Source: Prauserella salsuginis
GTDB taxonomy: Bacteria; Actinomycetota; Actinomycetes; Mycobacteriales; Pseudonocardiaceae
Reading direction: 5' to 3'
DNA length: 64,000 nt
NCBI RefSeq assembly: GCF_024648885.1
Contig: NZ_JANBBF010000009.1
Span: 868,001-932,000, forward strand
This document shows positions 28,238-35,961 of the stretch, piece by piece (the first letter of the stretch is position 1; each line of letters starts with the position of its first letter). The position numbers and the translations under genes were made by a program. The notes below the pieces were generated by a model, which worked only from the letters and a program-made list of their open reading frames with translations, was not told the origin of the DNA and searched no databases.

Positions 28238-29542
28238 TCAGCGGGTCACGGGCAGGCCGAGCGCAGTGGCTCCGATGATGTCCCGCTGGATCTCGTTGGT
28301 GCCGCCGCCGAACGTGAGGATCAGCGCCGACCGGTGCGCCCGTTCGATCCGGCCCTGCAGCACCGCACCCGGGCTGCCCTCGCGGACCAGCCCGCCCGCG
28401 CCCAGTACCTCGAGCAGCAGTCGGTAGGCCTCGGTCGCCAGTTCCGTGCCGAACACCTTCGTCGCGGATGCATCGGCGGGTGCGACCCCGCCGGCGTCGG
28501 CGGTCGAGGCGATCTTCCAGTTGCGCAGTTTGAGATAGTCGGCGTGGGCGTGCACGCGCGCCAGGTGCGCCCGCACCCACTCCTGGTCGATGACGCGGCT
28601 GCCGTCCGCCCGCTTGGCCTCCCGTGCCCACGTGACGACCTCCTCGAGCGCGGCCTGCAGCGGGGCGGCGGAGGTGAGCGCGACGCGTTCGTGGTTGAGC
28701 TGATTGGTGATCAGCGGCCAGCCCGCGTTCTCCTCGGCGATCCGGGCGGAAACGGGGACGCGCACGTCCGAGTAGTACGTCGCGCTCGTGCCCGGCCCGG
28801 CGACGGTGTGAACCTTCGTCCACGAGAAGCCCGCTGCGGACGTCGGCACGGCCAGCACGCTGATCCCTTTGTGCCGCTTCGCGTCCGGATCGGTGCGCGC
28901 GGCGAGCCACACGTAGTCGGCGTACTCGATGAGACTGGTCCACATCTTCTGGCCGTTGATGACGTACTCGTCGCCGTCTCGCACCGCACGGGTCCGCAGC
29001 GCCGCGAGATCGGTGCCCGCGTCGGGCTCGGAGTAGCCGATGGCGAAGTGGAGGCGCCCGCTCGCGATGCGCGGCAGGAAGTACTCCTTCTGCTCGGGAG
29101 TGCCGTACCGCATGATGGTCGGGCCGATCGTGTTGATCGTCAGGAACGGCACCGGCACGCCCGCGATCGCCGCCTCGTCGGTGAAGATCAGCTGGTCGAG
29201 CATCGACCGCGCCTGTCCGCCGTACTCCTGCGGCCAGCCGAGCGCGAGCCAGCCGTCCTCGCCGAGCCTGCGCACGATCTCCTTGTACGCCACCCCGTCG
29301 CCGTACTCTCCCCCGCCGGCTACGCCCTCATTGGCGGGGGGACCCCCATTCCCGCCGGCTACGCCCTCATTGGCGGGGGGACCCCCATTCCCGCCGGCTA
29401 CGCCCTCGCCGGCGGGGGTGCCGCCGGTGCCATGGCCCTCGGTGCGGAGCCCGTCGCGCAGCTCCGGCGTCATGAGCGTGGCGAAGTACGCGCGCAGCTC
29501 GTCGCGAAGCCGGTCGTGCTCCGGTGTGTACGCGATCCGCAT
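28238..29542 (-). CDS. fadE26: Acyl-CoA dehydrogenase subunit, FadE26/ChsE4-like
   Basis: The larger partner of FadE27, 434 residues, with the complete acyl-CoA dehydrogenase layout: N-terminal helices, the FAD/substrate beta domain (HFAIGYSEPDAGTDLAALRT and GQKMWTSLIEYADYVWLAAR) and the C-terminal helical domain ending GGGTNEIQRDIIGATALGLP. The tail NEIQRDIIG is a typical FAD-contacting end. Residues about 42-76 are an insertion of 13-residue repeats (EGVAGGNGGPPAN) between the first helices, encoded by 39-bp DNA repeats and not expected in the family. The start is ATG 29542 after GGGAGGA. An exact KstR-type palindrome lies 119 bp upstream. Confidence 0.92.
   Translation of the reverse strand: MRIAYTPEHDRLRDELRAYFATLMTPELRDGLRTEGHGTGGTPAGEGVAGGNGGPPANEGVAGGNGGPPANEGVAGGGEYGDGVAYKEIVRRLGEDGWLALGWPQEYGGQARSMLDQLIFTDEAAIAGVPVPFLTINTIGPTIMRYGTPEQKEYFLPRIASGRLHFAIGYSEPDAGTDLAALRTRAVRDGDEYVINGQKMWTSLIEYADYVWLAARTDPDAKRHKGISVLAVPTSAAGFSWTKVHTVAGPGTSATYYSDVRVPVSARIAEENAGWPLITNQLNHERVALTSAAPLQAALEEVVTWAREAKRADGSRVIDQEWVRAHLARVHAHADYLKLRNWKIASTADAGGVAPADASATKVFGTELATEAYRLLLEVLGAGGLVREGSPGAVLQGRIERAHRSALILTFGGGTNEIQRDIIGATALGLPVTR
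29312..29419 (-). repeat. 39-bp tandem repeat inside fadE26
   Basis: Two full copies and one partial copy of a 39-bp unit (start points 29312, 29351, 29390). Each full copy includes GGCGGGGGGACCCCC, able to form a G/C hairpin. The unit is a multiple of three, so the reading frame is kept and the protein gains EGVAGGNGGPPAN repeats. The element resembles GGGGGTCCCCC-type dispersed palindromic repeats I associate with Pseudonocardiaceae genomes (recollection, not checked). Confidence 0.9.
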
Positions 29543-29660
29543 CCGATCCTCCCGTGGGCCGTTGGACGTAGTGAGGGACCTGGCCGTGACGCCCGCCGGT
29601 CAGGTCGCATCGCCGTCGACCCGGCCCGGCCACAGCGGCGGACCCTGCCGACCTTGAGTG

Positions 29661-29674
29661 TAGAACAGGTTCTA
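29661..29674. promoter_or_regulatory. KstR-type operator, fadE26 side
   Basis: TAGAACAGGTTCTA fits the KstR consensus TnnAACnnGTTnnA at every defined position and is a near-perfect palindrome. It lies in the 354-bp divergent region between fadE26 and the alcohol dehydrogenase, 119 bp before fadE26. Confidence 0.82.
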
Positions 29675-29795
29675 TTTGAGGGAACAGGTCCGACCGCGTC
29701 GACTTGTCGGGCGCGATGCATTGTCCCCGCGCAGTGGTTCTAAACGCGCTATCAAGCCTCGGTGAGAACCCGAGCAATCCGCCCTTGCCAAGAAT

Positions 29796-29809
29796 GAGAA
29801 CAAATTCTA
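29796..29809. promoter_or_regulatory. Degenerate KstR-type operator, adh side
   Basis: GAGAACAAATTCTA is a palindrome (AGAA-N4-TTCT) that departs from TnnAACnnGTTnnA at two positions. It lies about 88 bp before the alcohol dehydrogenase start and could control the rightward operon. Half-sites GGTTCTAA (about 29736) and GAGAAC (about 29764) lie between this site and the exact one. Confidence 0.55.
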
Positions 29810-29896
29810 TTGTCGGTCGCGATGTGAGCCGCGGTGAGCCAGCACACACCACCGGCCGCGTCGCCCACCGAGCAGGCTTCAACGAGGAGGCAGTAC

Positions 29897-30985
29897 GTGA
29901 GAGCGGCCGTTCTGCACGAGATCGGGAACGACAAACTCGACCTGCGCGACGACGTGACGGTCGCCGGACCGGGTCCGGGCGAGGTGCGCGTGCGGGTGCG
30001 TGCTTCGGGCATCTGCCACAGTGATTTGTCCGCGATGACCGGAACGCTGCCCGCGATGGCGCCGGGGGTCGTCGGGCACGAGGGAGCGGGCGAGGTCGTC
30101 GCCGTCGGCGACGGCGTGGACCACCTGCAGCCCGGCGACCACGTCACGATGTCGTTCGTGCCGCCGTGCGGGCACTGCCCCGACTGCGTGCGCGGGGAAC
30201 TGAACCTGTGCGCGGTGCACGTCATCGACGCGTTCACCACGGCGAGGTTCCGGATCGGCGATCAGCAGCTGTTCGGCTTCTCCGGGCTCGGCACGTTCGC
30301 CGAGGAGCTCGTCGTACCGGCGCCTGCTGCGGTGAAGGTCGACCCGGACGTGCCGTTCGAGACCGCGGCGCTCATCGCGTGCGGCGTGCTCACCGGCGTC
30401 GGGGCGGTACTCAACACCGCGAAGGTCGAACCGGGCTCGACCGCGATCGTGTACGGCTGCGGCGGCGTGGGCATTTCGGTCATCCAGGGCTTGCGCATCG
30501 CCGGAGCCACCACGATCGTCGCCGTCGATCCGGTCACCGCGAAGCACGACGTCGCCACGCGGTTCGGCGCGACCCATGCGGTGACGCCCGACCAAGTGGA
30601 GGAGACCAAGCACCAGCTGACGGCCTCCCAGGGATTCGACTACGCCTTCGACGTCGTCGGCGCCCCCGCGACGATCCGCGCAGGATGGGACCACTCCCGC
30701 CGCGGCGGTTCCGTCGTCGTGGTGGGCGCGGGCAAGGCCGACGCGATGGTCGAGTTCAGCGCGCAGGAATTGTTCCTGCACGACAAGAAGATCCTCGGCT
30801 CGCTCTACGGATCCGCGCACGTCGAACGCGACACGGCCGCCATGCTGCGCTTCTGGCGTGCGGGCATGCTCGACCTCGACGGCATGATCAGCCGCCGCAT
30901 CGGGTTCGACGACCTCAACGCCGGACTCGAGACGCTGCGCGACGGCAGCGGCGACGTGATCCGCCAGGTGGTGACCTTCGGGTGA
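29897..30985 (+). CDS. Zinc-dependent alcohol dehydrogenase
   Basis: A medium-chain dehydrogenase of 362 residues. The catalytic zinc ligands are Cys40 (SGICHSD) and His61 (GHEGAGE); the structural zinc is held by Cys91, Cys94, Cys97 and Cys105 (CGHCPDCVRGELNLC). The coenzyme fold carries YGCGGVGISVIQG. It closely resembles class III-like alcohol dehydrogenases of steroid clusters, which may oxidise the terminal C26/C27 hydroxyl after P450 attack; that substrate is inferred from context. I chose GTG 29897 because GAGGAGG lies 7 bp upstream; the frame from 29834 lacks such a site. It heads the rightward steroid operon and overlaps the next gene by GTGA. Confidence 0.88.
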   Translation: MRAAVLHEIGNDKLDLRDDVTVAGPGPGEVRVRVRASGICHSDLSAMTGTLPAMAPGVVGHEGAGEVVAVGDGVDHLQPGDHVTMSFVPPCGHCPDCVRGELNLCAVHVIDAFTTARFRIGDQQLFGFSGLGTFAEELVVPAPAAVKVDPDVPFETAALIACGVLTGVGAVLNTAKVEPGSTAIVYGCGGVGISVIQGLRIAGATTIVAVDPVTAKHDVATRFGATHAVTPDQVEETKHQLTASQGFDYAFDVVGAPATIRAGWDHSRRGGSVVVVGAGKADAMVEFSAQELFLHDKKILGSLYGSAHVERDTAAMLRFWRAGMLDLDGMISRRIGFDDLNAGLETLRDGSGDVIRQVVTFG

Positions 30986-31902
30986 CGGGGACCGTGCTCG
31001 ACGGCCGGGTCGCGATCGTCACCGGCGCCGGTGCCGGGCTCGGCCGTGCCGAAGCGCTCGAACTCGGCAGGCAGGGCGCCGCGCTGGTCGTCAACGACGT
31101 CGCCGACGAGGCCGCCCGCGCCACGGTGGCCGCCGTCGAGGAGGTCGGCGGCAAGGCGCTGGCCGTGGCCGGTGACGTCGGCGAGCGCGCCACGGCGGAT
31201 GCGCTCCTCGCCGCGGCGACCGAGCACTTCGGCGGGCTGCACCTCGTGGTGAACAATGCCGGCCTGGTGCGGGACAAGATGTTGTTCAACCTCACCGACG
31301 ACGACTGGGACACCGTGGTCCGGGTGCACTTGCGCGGGCATTTCCTGTTGTGCCGCGGCGCGTTGCAGTACTGGCGCGGAGTGTCCAAAACCGACGGCGG
31401 CCCGGCGTACGGCCGGATCGTCAACACCGCGTCGGAGGCGTTCCTGTCCGGTCCCGCCGGGCAGGCGAACTACGGCGCGGCGAAAGCGGGCATCACGGCG
31501 CTGACGGTGTCGACCGCGCGGGCGGGCGCCCGCTACGGCGTGCGCGCCAACGCGATCTGCCCGCGTGCGCGCACCGCGATGACCGCCGGCACGTTCGGCG
31601 CCGAAGCCCCTGACGGCAACGACCCGCTGTCGACCGACCACGTCGCCCCGTTCGTGGCCTACCTCGGCTCACCGGGTGCCGACCACATCAACGGCCAGGT
31701 GTTCGTCGTGCACGGCGGGCATGTGGCACTGCTGAGTCCGCCGTCGATCGAACAGGACTTCGTCACCGGCGGCGAGGCCTGGACGGTCGGCGAACTCGCC
31801 GACCGCATCGGCGGCTACTTCGACGACCGCGACCCCGCACACATGTTCTCCGCGACCGACGTGCTGGAACTGGGACAACCGGGACAGGAGACGCGCCCAT
31901 GA
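30982..31902 (+). CDS. SDR oxidoreductase, Hsd4A-like
   Basis: A classical short-chain dehydrogenase of 306 residues with TGAGAGLG (14-21) for NAD(P) and the catalytic set Ser151, Tyr164 and Lys168. The long C-terminus (about 245-306, SPPSIEQDFVTGGEAWTVGELADRIGGYF) after the core matches the Hsd4A/MFE-like (3R)-hydroxyacyl-CoA dehydrogenase group rather than plain FabG. In mycobacteria hsd4A (Rv3502c) sits beside yrbE4A and acts as 17beta-hydroxysteroid and hydroxyacyl-CoA dehydrogenase during side-chain removal. Orthology is likely but not proven. GTG 30982 overlaps the upstream stop, and the stop overlaps the next ATG (ATGA). Confidence 0.85.
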   Translation: MTGTVLDGRVAIVTGAGAGLGRAEALELGRQGAALVVNDVADEAARATVAAVEEVGGKALAVAGDVGERATADALLAAATEHFGGLHLVVNNAGLVRDKMLFNLTDDDWDTVVRVHLRGHFLLCRGALQYWRGVSKTDGGPAYGRIVNTASEAFLSGPAGQANYGAAKAGITALTVSTARAGARYGVRANAICPRARTAMTAGTFGAEAPDGNDPLSTDHVAPFVAYLGSPGADHINGQVFVVHGGHVALLSPPSIEQDFVTGGEAWTVGELADRIGGYFDDRDPAHMFSATDVLELGQPGQETRP

Positions 31903-33413
31903 CGCTGACCATGCAACCGCACCGCGAGACGGTGGGACTCAAACCGGGCCTGCTCTACATCGACGGCGAATGGGGTGGGGCCACCGACGGTGCCACCTGG
32001 ACGCACCGGCACCCCGCCACCGGCGAGGACATCGGCGAGCTCGCCGTCGCGTCAGCCTCCGATGTGGACGCCGCCGTCGCCGCGGCGCGCAGGCGGTTCG
32101 ACTCCGGCGAGTGGTCCAACACCCGCGCGCAGGAGCGCATCGCCGTGCTCCGCCGCTGTGGTGCGCTGCTGCGCGAGCACGCCGAGGAACTGCGCGGGCT
32201 GCAGGCGTTGGACAACTCCGTACCAGTCGGTTTCGGCGCGGGTGTCTACGCGGTCTCGGTCGAGGTCGCCGCGGACGTGTTCGACCACCACGCGGGCTGG
32301 GTCGACAAGCTCGGTGGCGAAACGCTCACGCCGTATCAGGGCGGGGACCACCTGGCTATGACGTTCCGCGAGCCGATCGGCGTGGTCGCGGCGATCCTCC
32401 CGTGGAACGCACCGTTCCTGCTGTTCGCGCAGAAGGTCGCACCCGCGCTCGCGACCGGCTGCACCGTGGTGCTGAAGCCGTCCGAGTACTGCACGTTCAC
32501 GGTGTTGCGGATGGTGGAGCTGCTGGAGGAGGCGGGCGTGCCCGCCGGCGTGCTCAACGTCGTCACCGGCCCCGGGGATCCGACCGGTGAACGCCTCATC
32601 ACACATCCCGACGTCGACAAGGTCAGCTTCACCGGTTCGCGCGGGGTCGGCGGCCGGATCGTCGAGGCCTCCGCGGCGACGATGAAACGCGTGTCGCTCG
32701 AACTCGGCGGCAAGAGCCCGGCCATCGTGTTCGACGACGCCGCCGACGTCGGTCTCGCCGCGGCCACGACGATCGGTGCCGTGACCCTCGGCCTGTCCGG
32801 CCAGGCGTGTGTGGCCAACACGCGCGCGCTCGTGCACCGCAACGTCTACGACGAGTTCATCGCCGCCGCGCAGGGCATGGCGGGCATGGTCAGCTACGGC
32901 GACCCGTTCGACCCGGCCGTGATGTCCGCGCCGCTGATCAACGGCAAGCAACTGGAGCGCGTGCTCGGCTACATCGAGCAGGGCAAGGCCGACGGCGCCC
33001 GGCTCGTGACCGGCGGGGAGCGCCTCGACGGCGACTACGCGAACGGCAACTTCGTCGCTCCGACCATCTTCGCCGATGTCGACAACTCGTCGACGCTCGC
33101 GCAGGAGGAGGTCTTCGGCCCGGTGTTGGCCGTGATCCCGTTCGACGACGAGGACGAGGCCGTCGCGATGGCCAACGACACCGAGTACGGCCTCGGCGCC
33201 AGCGTGTTCAGCGCGAACGCTCAGCGCACGTTCCGCATGGCCCGCAAGGTGCGTGCGGGCACGGTGTGTGTCAACGGGTTCCAGATCGAACCGCACCTGC
33301 CGTTCGGCGGGTTCAAGCAGTCCGGCCTGGGCCGGGAGGGCGGCAAGTCGTCGATCGAGTCGTTCACCGAGCTCAAGACCGTGCTCATGCCCCTCGGCGA
33401 CGAGATGATGTGA
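31899..33413 (+). CDS. Aldehyde dehydrogenase family protein
   Basis: An NAD(P)-dependent aldehyde dehydrogenase of 504 residues. Catalytic Cys304 is in GLSGQACVANTR and general-base Glu268 in SLELGGKSPAIVF; VAAILPWNAPFLLFAQKVAPALATG carries the oxyanion Asn. NEFEG-type tail motifs are replaced by PFGGFKQSGLGREGG. The previous two genes supply an alcohol dehydrogenase and an SDR, so this enzyme would oxidise the resulting steroid side-chain aldehyde to an acid ready for CoA activation by FadD17 (inference from order). ATG 31899 overlaps the SDR stop codon. Confidence 0.9.
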   Translation: MTLTMQPHRETVGLKPGLLYIDGEWGGATDGATWTHRHPATGEDIGELAVASASDVDAAVAAARRRFDSGEWSNTRAQERIAVLRRCGALLREHAEELRGLQALDNSVPVGFGAGVYAVSVEVAADVFDHHAGWVDKLGGETLTPYQGGDHLAMTFREPIGVVAAILPWNAPFLLFAQKVAPALATGCTVVLKPSEYCTFTVLRMVELLEEAGVPAGVLNVVTGPGDPTGERLITHPDVDKVSFTGSRGVGGRIVEASAATMKRVSLELGGKSPAIVFDDAADVGLAAATTIGAVTLGLSGQACVANTRALVHRNVYDEFIAAAQGMAGMVSYGDPFDPAVMSAPLINGKQLERVLGYIEQGKADGARLVTGGERLDGDYANGNFVAPTIFADVDNSSTLAQEEVFGPVLAVIPFDDEDEAVAMANDTEYGLGASVFSANAQRTFRMARKVRAGTVCVNGFQIEPHLPFGGFKQSGLGREGGKSSIESFTELKTVLMPLGDEMM

Positions 33414-33421
33414 GTGAGGCG

Positions 33422-34219
33422 ATGACGACACCCGACACGGCCGCGCGCGGGTTGCGGCTCGACGGCAAGATCGCGCTGATCACCGGCGCGGCCGGCGGTC
33501 AGGGAGCGGCGTTCGCGCGCAGACTGGTCGCCGAGGGCGCGCAGGTGCTCATCACCGACGTCGAGGACGCCGACGGCAAGGAGCTCGCGGCCGAGCTGTG
33601 TGCCGAGCGCGACGGTGCCGCCGCCTACCAACGGCTCGACGTGGGGTCCGAAGAGGACTGGAACTCGGCGATCGAGCGTGTGACCGAGGAATTCGGGCCG
33701 CCGAACGTGCTGGTCAACAACGCGGGGTTGCTGCACTTCTCGGAGCTGGAGCACACGTCGCTGGCCGACTACGAGCGGCTCCTGCGCGTCAACCAGATCG
33801 GTACGTTCCTCGGTATGCGCGCGGTCGTTGCACCCATGACGGCGGCGGGCGGCGGCTCGATCATCAACCTGTCCTCCGTCGAAGGGCTGGCCGGCATGCC
33901 GTACGTCGCGGCGTACACGGCCACGAAGTTCGCGATCCGCGGCATGACGAAGGTGGCGGCCCTGGAACTCGGCGGCAACGGGATTCGCGTCAACTCGGTG
34001 CATCCGGGCATGATCGACACCGCCATGGTGCGCAGGTTCACCGGTGAGGACACGGATCTTTCGCCGGTGGGCAGGAAGGTCGCACTCGGCCGGGTCGGCA
34101 GACCGGAGGAGATCGCCGGCCTGGTGGCCTTCCTCGCGAGTGACGACAGTTCGTACAGCACGGGGGCCGAGTTCGTGGCCGACGGCGGCGCGACCGCGAC
34201 CCACGCGTTGAAGCTCTGA
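33422..34219 (+). CDS. SDR oxidoreductase, hydroxysteroid dehydrogenase-like
   Basis: A short-chain dehydrogenase of 265 residues, tetrameric type. NAD motif TGAAGGQG (about 22-29), NNAG at about 97-100, and the catalytic Ser152, Tyr165 and Lys169 (LSSVEGLAGMPYVAAYTATK). The ALITGAAGGQGAAFARRLVAEGA opening is close to 3alpha/20beta-hydroxysteroid dehydrogenases such as FabG3. It lies 8 bp after the aldehyde dehydrogenase stop and 46 bp before yrbE4A, so it belongs to the same transcript. An alternative GTG start at 33410 overlaps the previous stop and would add four residues. Confidence 0.88.
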   Translation: MTTPDTAARGLRLDGKIALITGAAGGQGAAFARRLVAEGAQVLITDVEDADGKELAAELCAERDGAAAYQRLDVGSEEDWNSAIERVTEEFGPPNVLVNNAGLLHFSELEHTSLADYERLLRVNQIGTFLGMRAVVAPMTAAGGGSIINLSSVEGLAGMPYVAAYTATKFAIRGMTKVAALELGGNGIRVNSVHPGMIDTAMVRRFTGEDTDLSPVGRKVALGRVGRPEEIAGLVAFLASDDSSYSTGAEFVADGGATATHALKL

Positions 34220-34265
34220 GGACCGGGCCGCCGGCACGAGCCGGTGGGCGAGCGCAGGAGGTGTC

Positions 34266-35054
34266 ATGACCGCACGTACGGGTTCGCTCCCGGGCACCGC
34301 CGCGTTCGCCCAGGTCGGCCGGCTGACGACGCTGTCGTGGCAGGTGCTCGTCGCGATCCCGCGGCGGCCGTTCCAGTGGCGCGAATGGATCCAGCAGTGC
34401 TGGTTCTTCGCCAGCGTCACGATCCTGCCGACCGCGCTGGTGGCGATTCCGTTCGGTGCGGTGATCGCGCTGCAGCTGGGTTCGCTGACGCAGCAGATCG
34501 GTGCGCAGTCGTTCACCGGCGCGGCCAGCGCGCTGGCGATCGTGCAGCAGGCGAGTCCGCTGATCACGGCGCTGCTCGTCGCCGGCGCCGGCGGGAGTGC
34601 CGTCTGCGCGGACATCGGCGCCCGCAAGATCCGCGAGGAGATCGACGCGATGGAGGTGCTCGGGGTCAACCCGATCCAGCGCCTCATCGTGCCGAGGGTG
34701 CTCGCCGCCATCGTCGTGTCCGTGCTGCTCAACGGGCTCGTCAGCGTCGTCGGCGTGATGGGCGGGTACTTCTTCAACGTCGTCATGCAGGGCGGCACCC
34801 CCGGCGCGTACCTCGCGAGTTTCAACGCGCTCGCGCAGCTGCCCGACCTGTGGATCAGCGAGATCAAAGCCGTGATCTACGGGTTCTTCGCCGGGGTGGT
34901 CGCCGCGTTCCGGGGACTCAACCCGTCCGGTGGCCCGAAGGGTGTCGGTGACGCGGTGAACCAGGCCGTCGTGATCACATTCCTGTTGTTGTTCCTCATC
35001 AACGTGGTGCTGACCGCCGTGTACCTGCAGCTCGTCCCGCCGAAGGCGCTGTGA
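34266..35054 (+). CDS. yrbE4A: Mce4 transporter permease YrbE4A
   Basis: One of two MlaE/YrbE-type permeases of the Mce4 lipid and cholesterol importer, 262 residues with about five or six membrane helices. The hallmark loop IGARKIREEIDAMEVLGVNP, which contacts the MceG ATPase, is intact. ATG 34266 follows GGAGGTGTC. No mceG ATPase gene is in the window, as in other actinobacteria where one MceG serves all Mce systems from a separate locus. It leads the transporter part of the operon, with yrbE4B 4 bp behind it. Confidence 0.95.
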   Translation: MTARTGSLPGTAAFAQVGRLTTLSWQVLVAIPRRPFQWREWIQQCWFFASVTILPTALVAIPFGAVIALQLGSLTQQIGAQSFTGAASALAIVQQASPLITALLVAGAGGSAVCADIGARKIREEIDAMEVLGVNPIQRLIVPRVLAAIVVSVLLNGLVSVVGVMGGYFFNVVMQGGTPGAYLASFNALAQLPDLWISEIKAVIYGFFAGVVAAFRGLNPSGGPKGVGDAVNQAVVITFLLLFLINVVLTAVYLQLVPPKAL

Positions 35055-35058
35055 CGCC

Positions 35059-35961
35059 ATGACCGCGACCCAGGATCGAGACGCCGCCTCCGCACCGCAG
35101 CCGGAGCCGTCCCCACAGCGAGGGCCGCGCTCCGACGAGCGCGTGCTCGAAGCCATCGCGCGGCCGGGTGCGATGTTCGAGGGCCTCGGCGAGCAGCTGC
35201 TGTTCTATCTCAAGGTGCTCGCGTGGGTGCCGCGCACGGTCCGGCGCTACAGCAAGGAGACGCTGCGGCTGCTGACCGAGGTGTGCTTCGGTACCGGCGG
35301 CCTGGCCGTCATCGGCGGCACCCTGGGCGTGATGATCGGCATGACCCTGTTCACCGGCCTCATCGTCGGCATTCAGGGTTATGCGGCGCTCGAACAACTC
35401 GGCACGGCCGCACTGACGGGCTTCATCTCCGCTTACTTCAACACCCGGGAGGTGGCACCGCTCGCCGCGGGGCTGGCCCTGTCGTCCACCGTCGGCTGCG
35501 GATTCACCGCCCAGCTCGGCGCCATGCGGATCTCCGAGGAGATCGACGCCATGGAGGTCATGGGCATCCCGAGTCTGCCCTACCTGGTCACGACCCGGGT
35601 GATCGCCGGTGTCGTGGCGGTGATCCCGCTGTACGCGGTGGGACTGCTGTCGTCGTATCTGGCTTCCCGTCAGGTGACGATCTGGATGTACGGGCAGTCG
35701 GCGGGCACCTACGACCACTACTTCCACCTGTTCCTCCCGCCGGAGGACGTGCTGTGGTCGTTCCTGAAGGTGATCATCTTCAGCACCATCGTGATCATGT
35801 CCCACTGCTTCTACGGCTACTACGCGCGTGGCGGGCCCGCCGGTGTGGGCGTGGCAGTGGGCCGGGCGGTGCGGACCTCGATCGTGCTGGTCGCGGTGCT
35901 GGACTTCTTCCTCAGCCTCGCGATCTGGGGTGCGACGACGACGGTGAGGTTGTCCGGATGA
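35059..35961 (+). CDS. yrbE4B: Mce4 transporter permease YrbE4B
   Basis: The second permease, 300 residues. A cytoplasmic N-terminus of about 45 residues precedes the helices. MRISEEIDAMEVMGIPSLPYL is the MceG-contact loop, and the last helix is followed by a short tail. Both permeases together form the inner-membrane channel for steroids delivered by the Mce proteins. ATG 35059 comes 4 bp after yrbE4A, and the stop overlaps mce4A as ATGA. Confidence 0.95.
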   Translation: MTATQDRDAASAPQPEPSPQRGPRSDERVLEAIARPGAMFEGLGEQLLFYLKVLAWVPRTVRRYSKETLRLLTEVCFGTGGLAVIGGTLGVMIGMTLFTGLIVGIQGYAALEQLGTAALTGFISAYFNTREVAPLAAGLALSSTVGCGFTAQLGAMRISEEIDAMEVMGIPSLPYLVTTRVIAGVVAVIPLYAVGLLSSYLASRQVTIWMYGQSAGTYDHYFHLFLPPEDVLWSFLKVIIFSTIVIMSHCFYGYYARGGPAGVGVAVGRAVRTSIVLVAVLDFFLSLAIWGATTTVRLSG

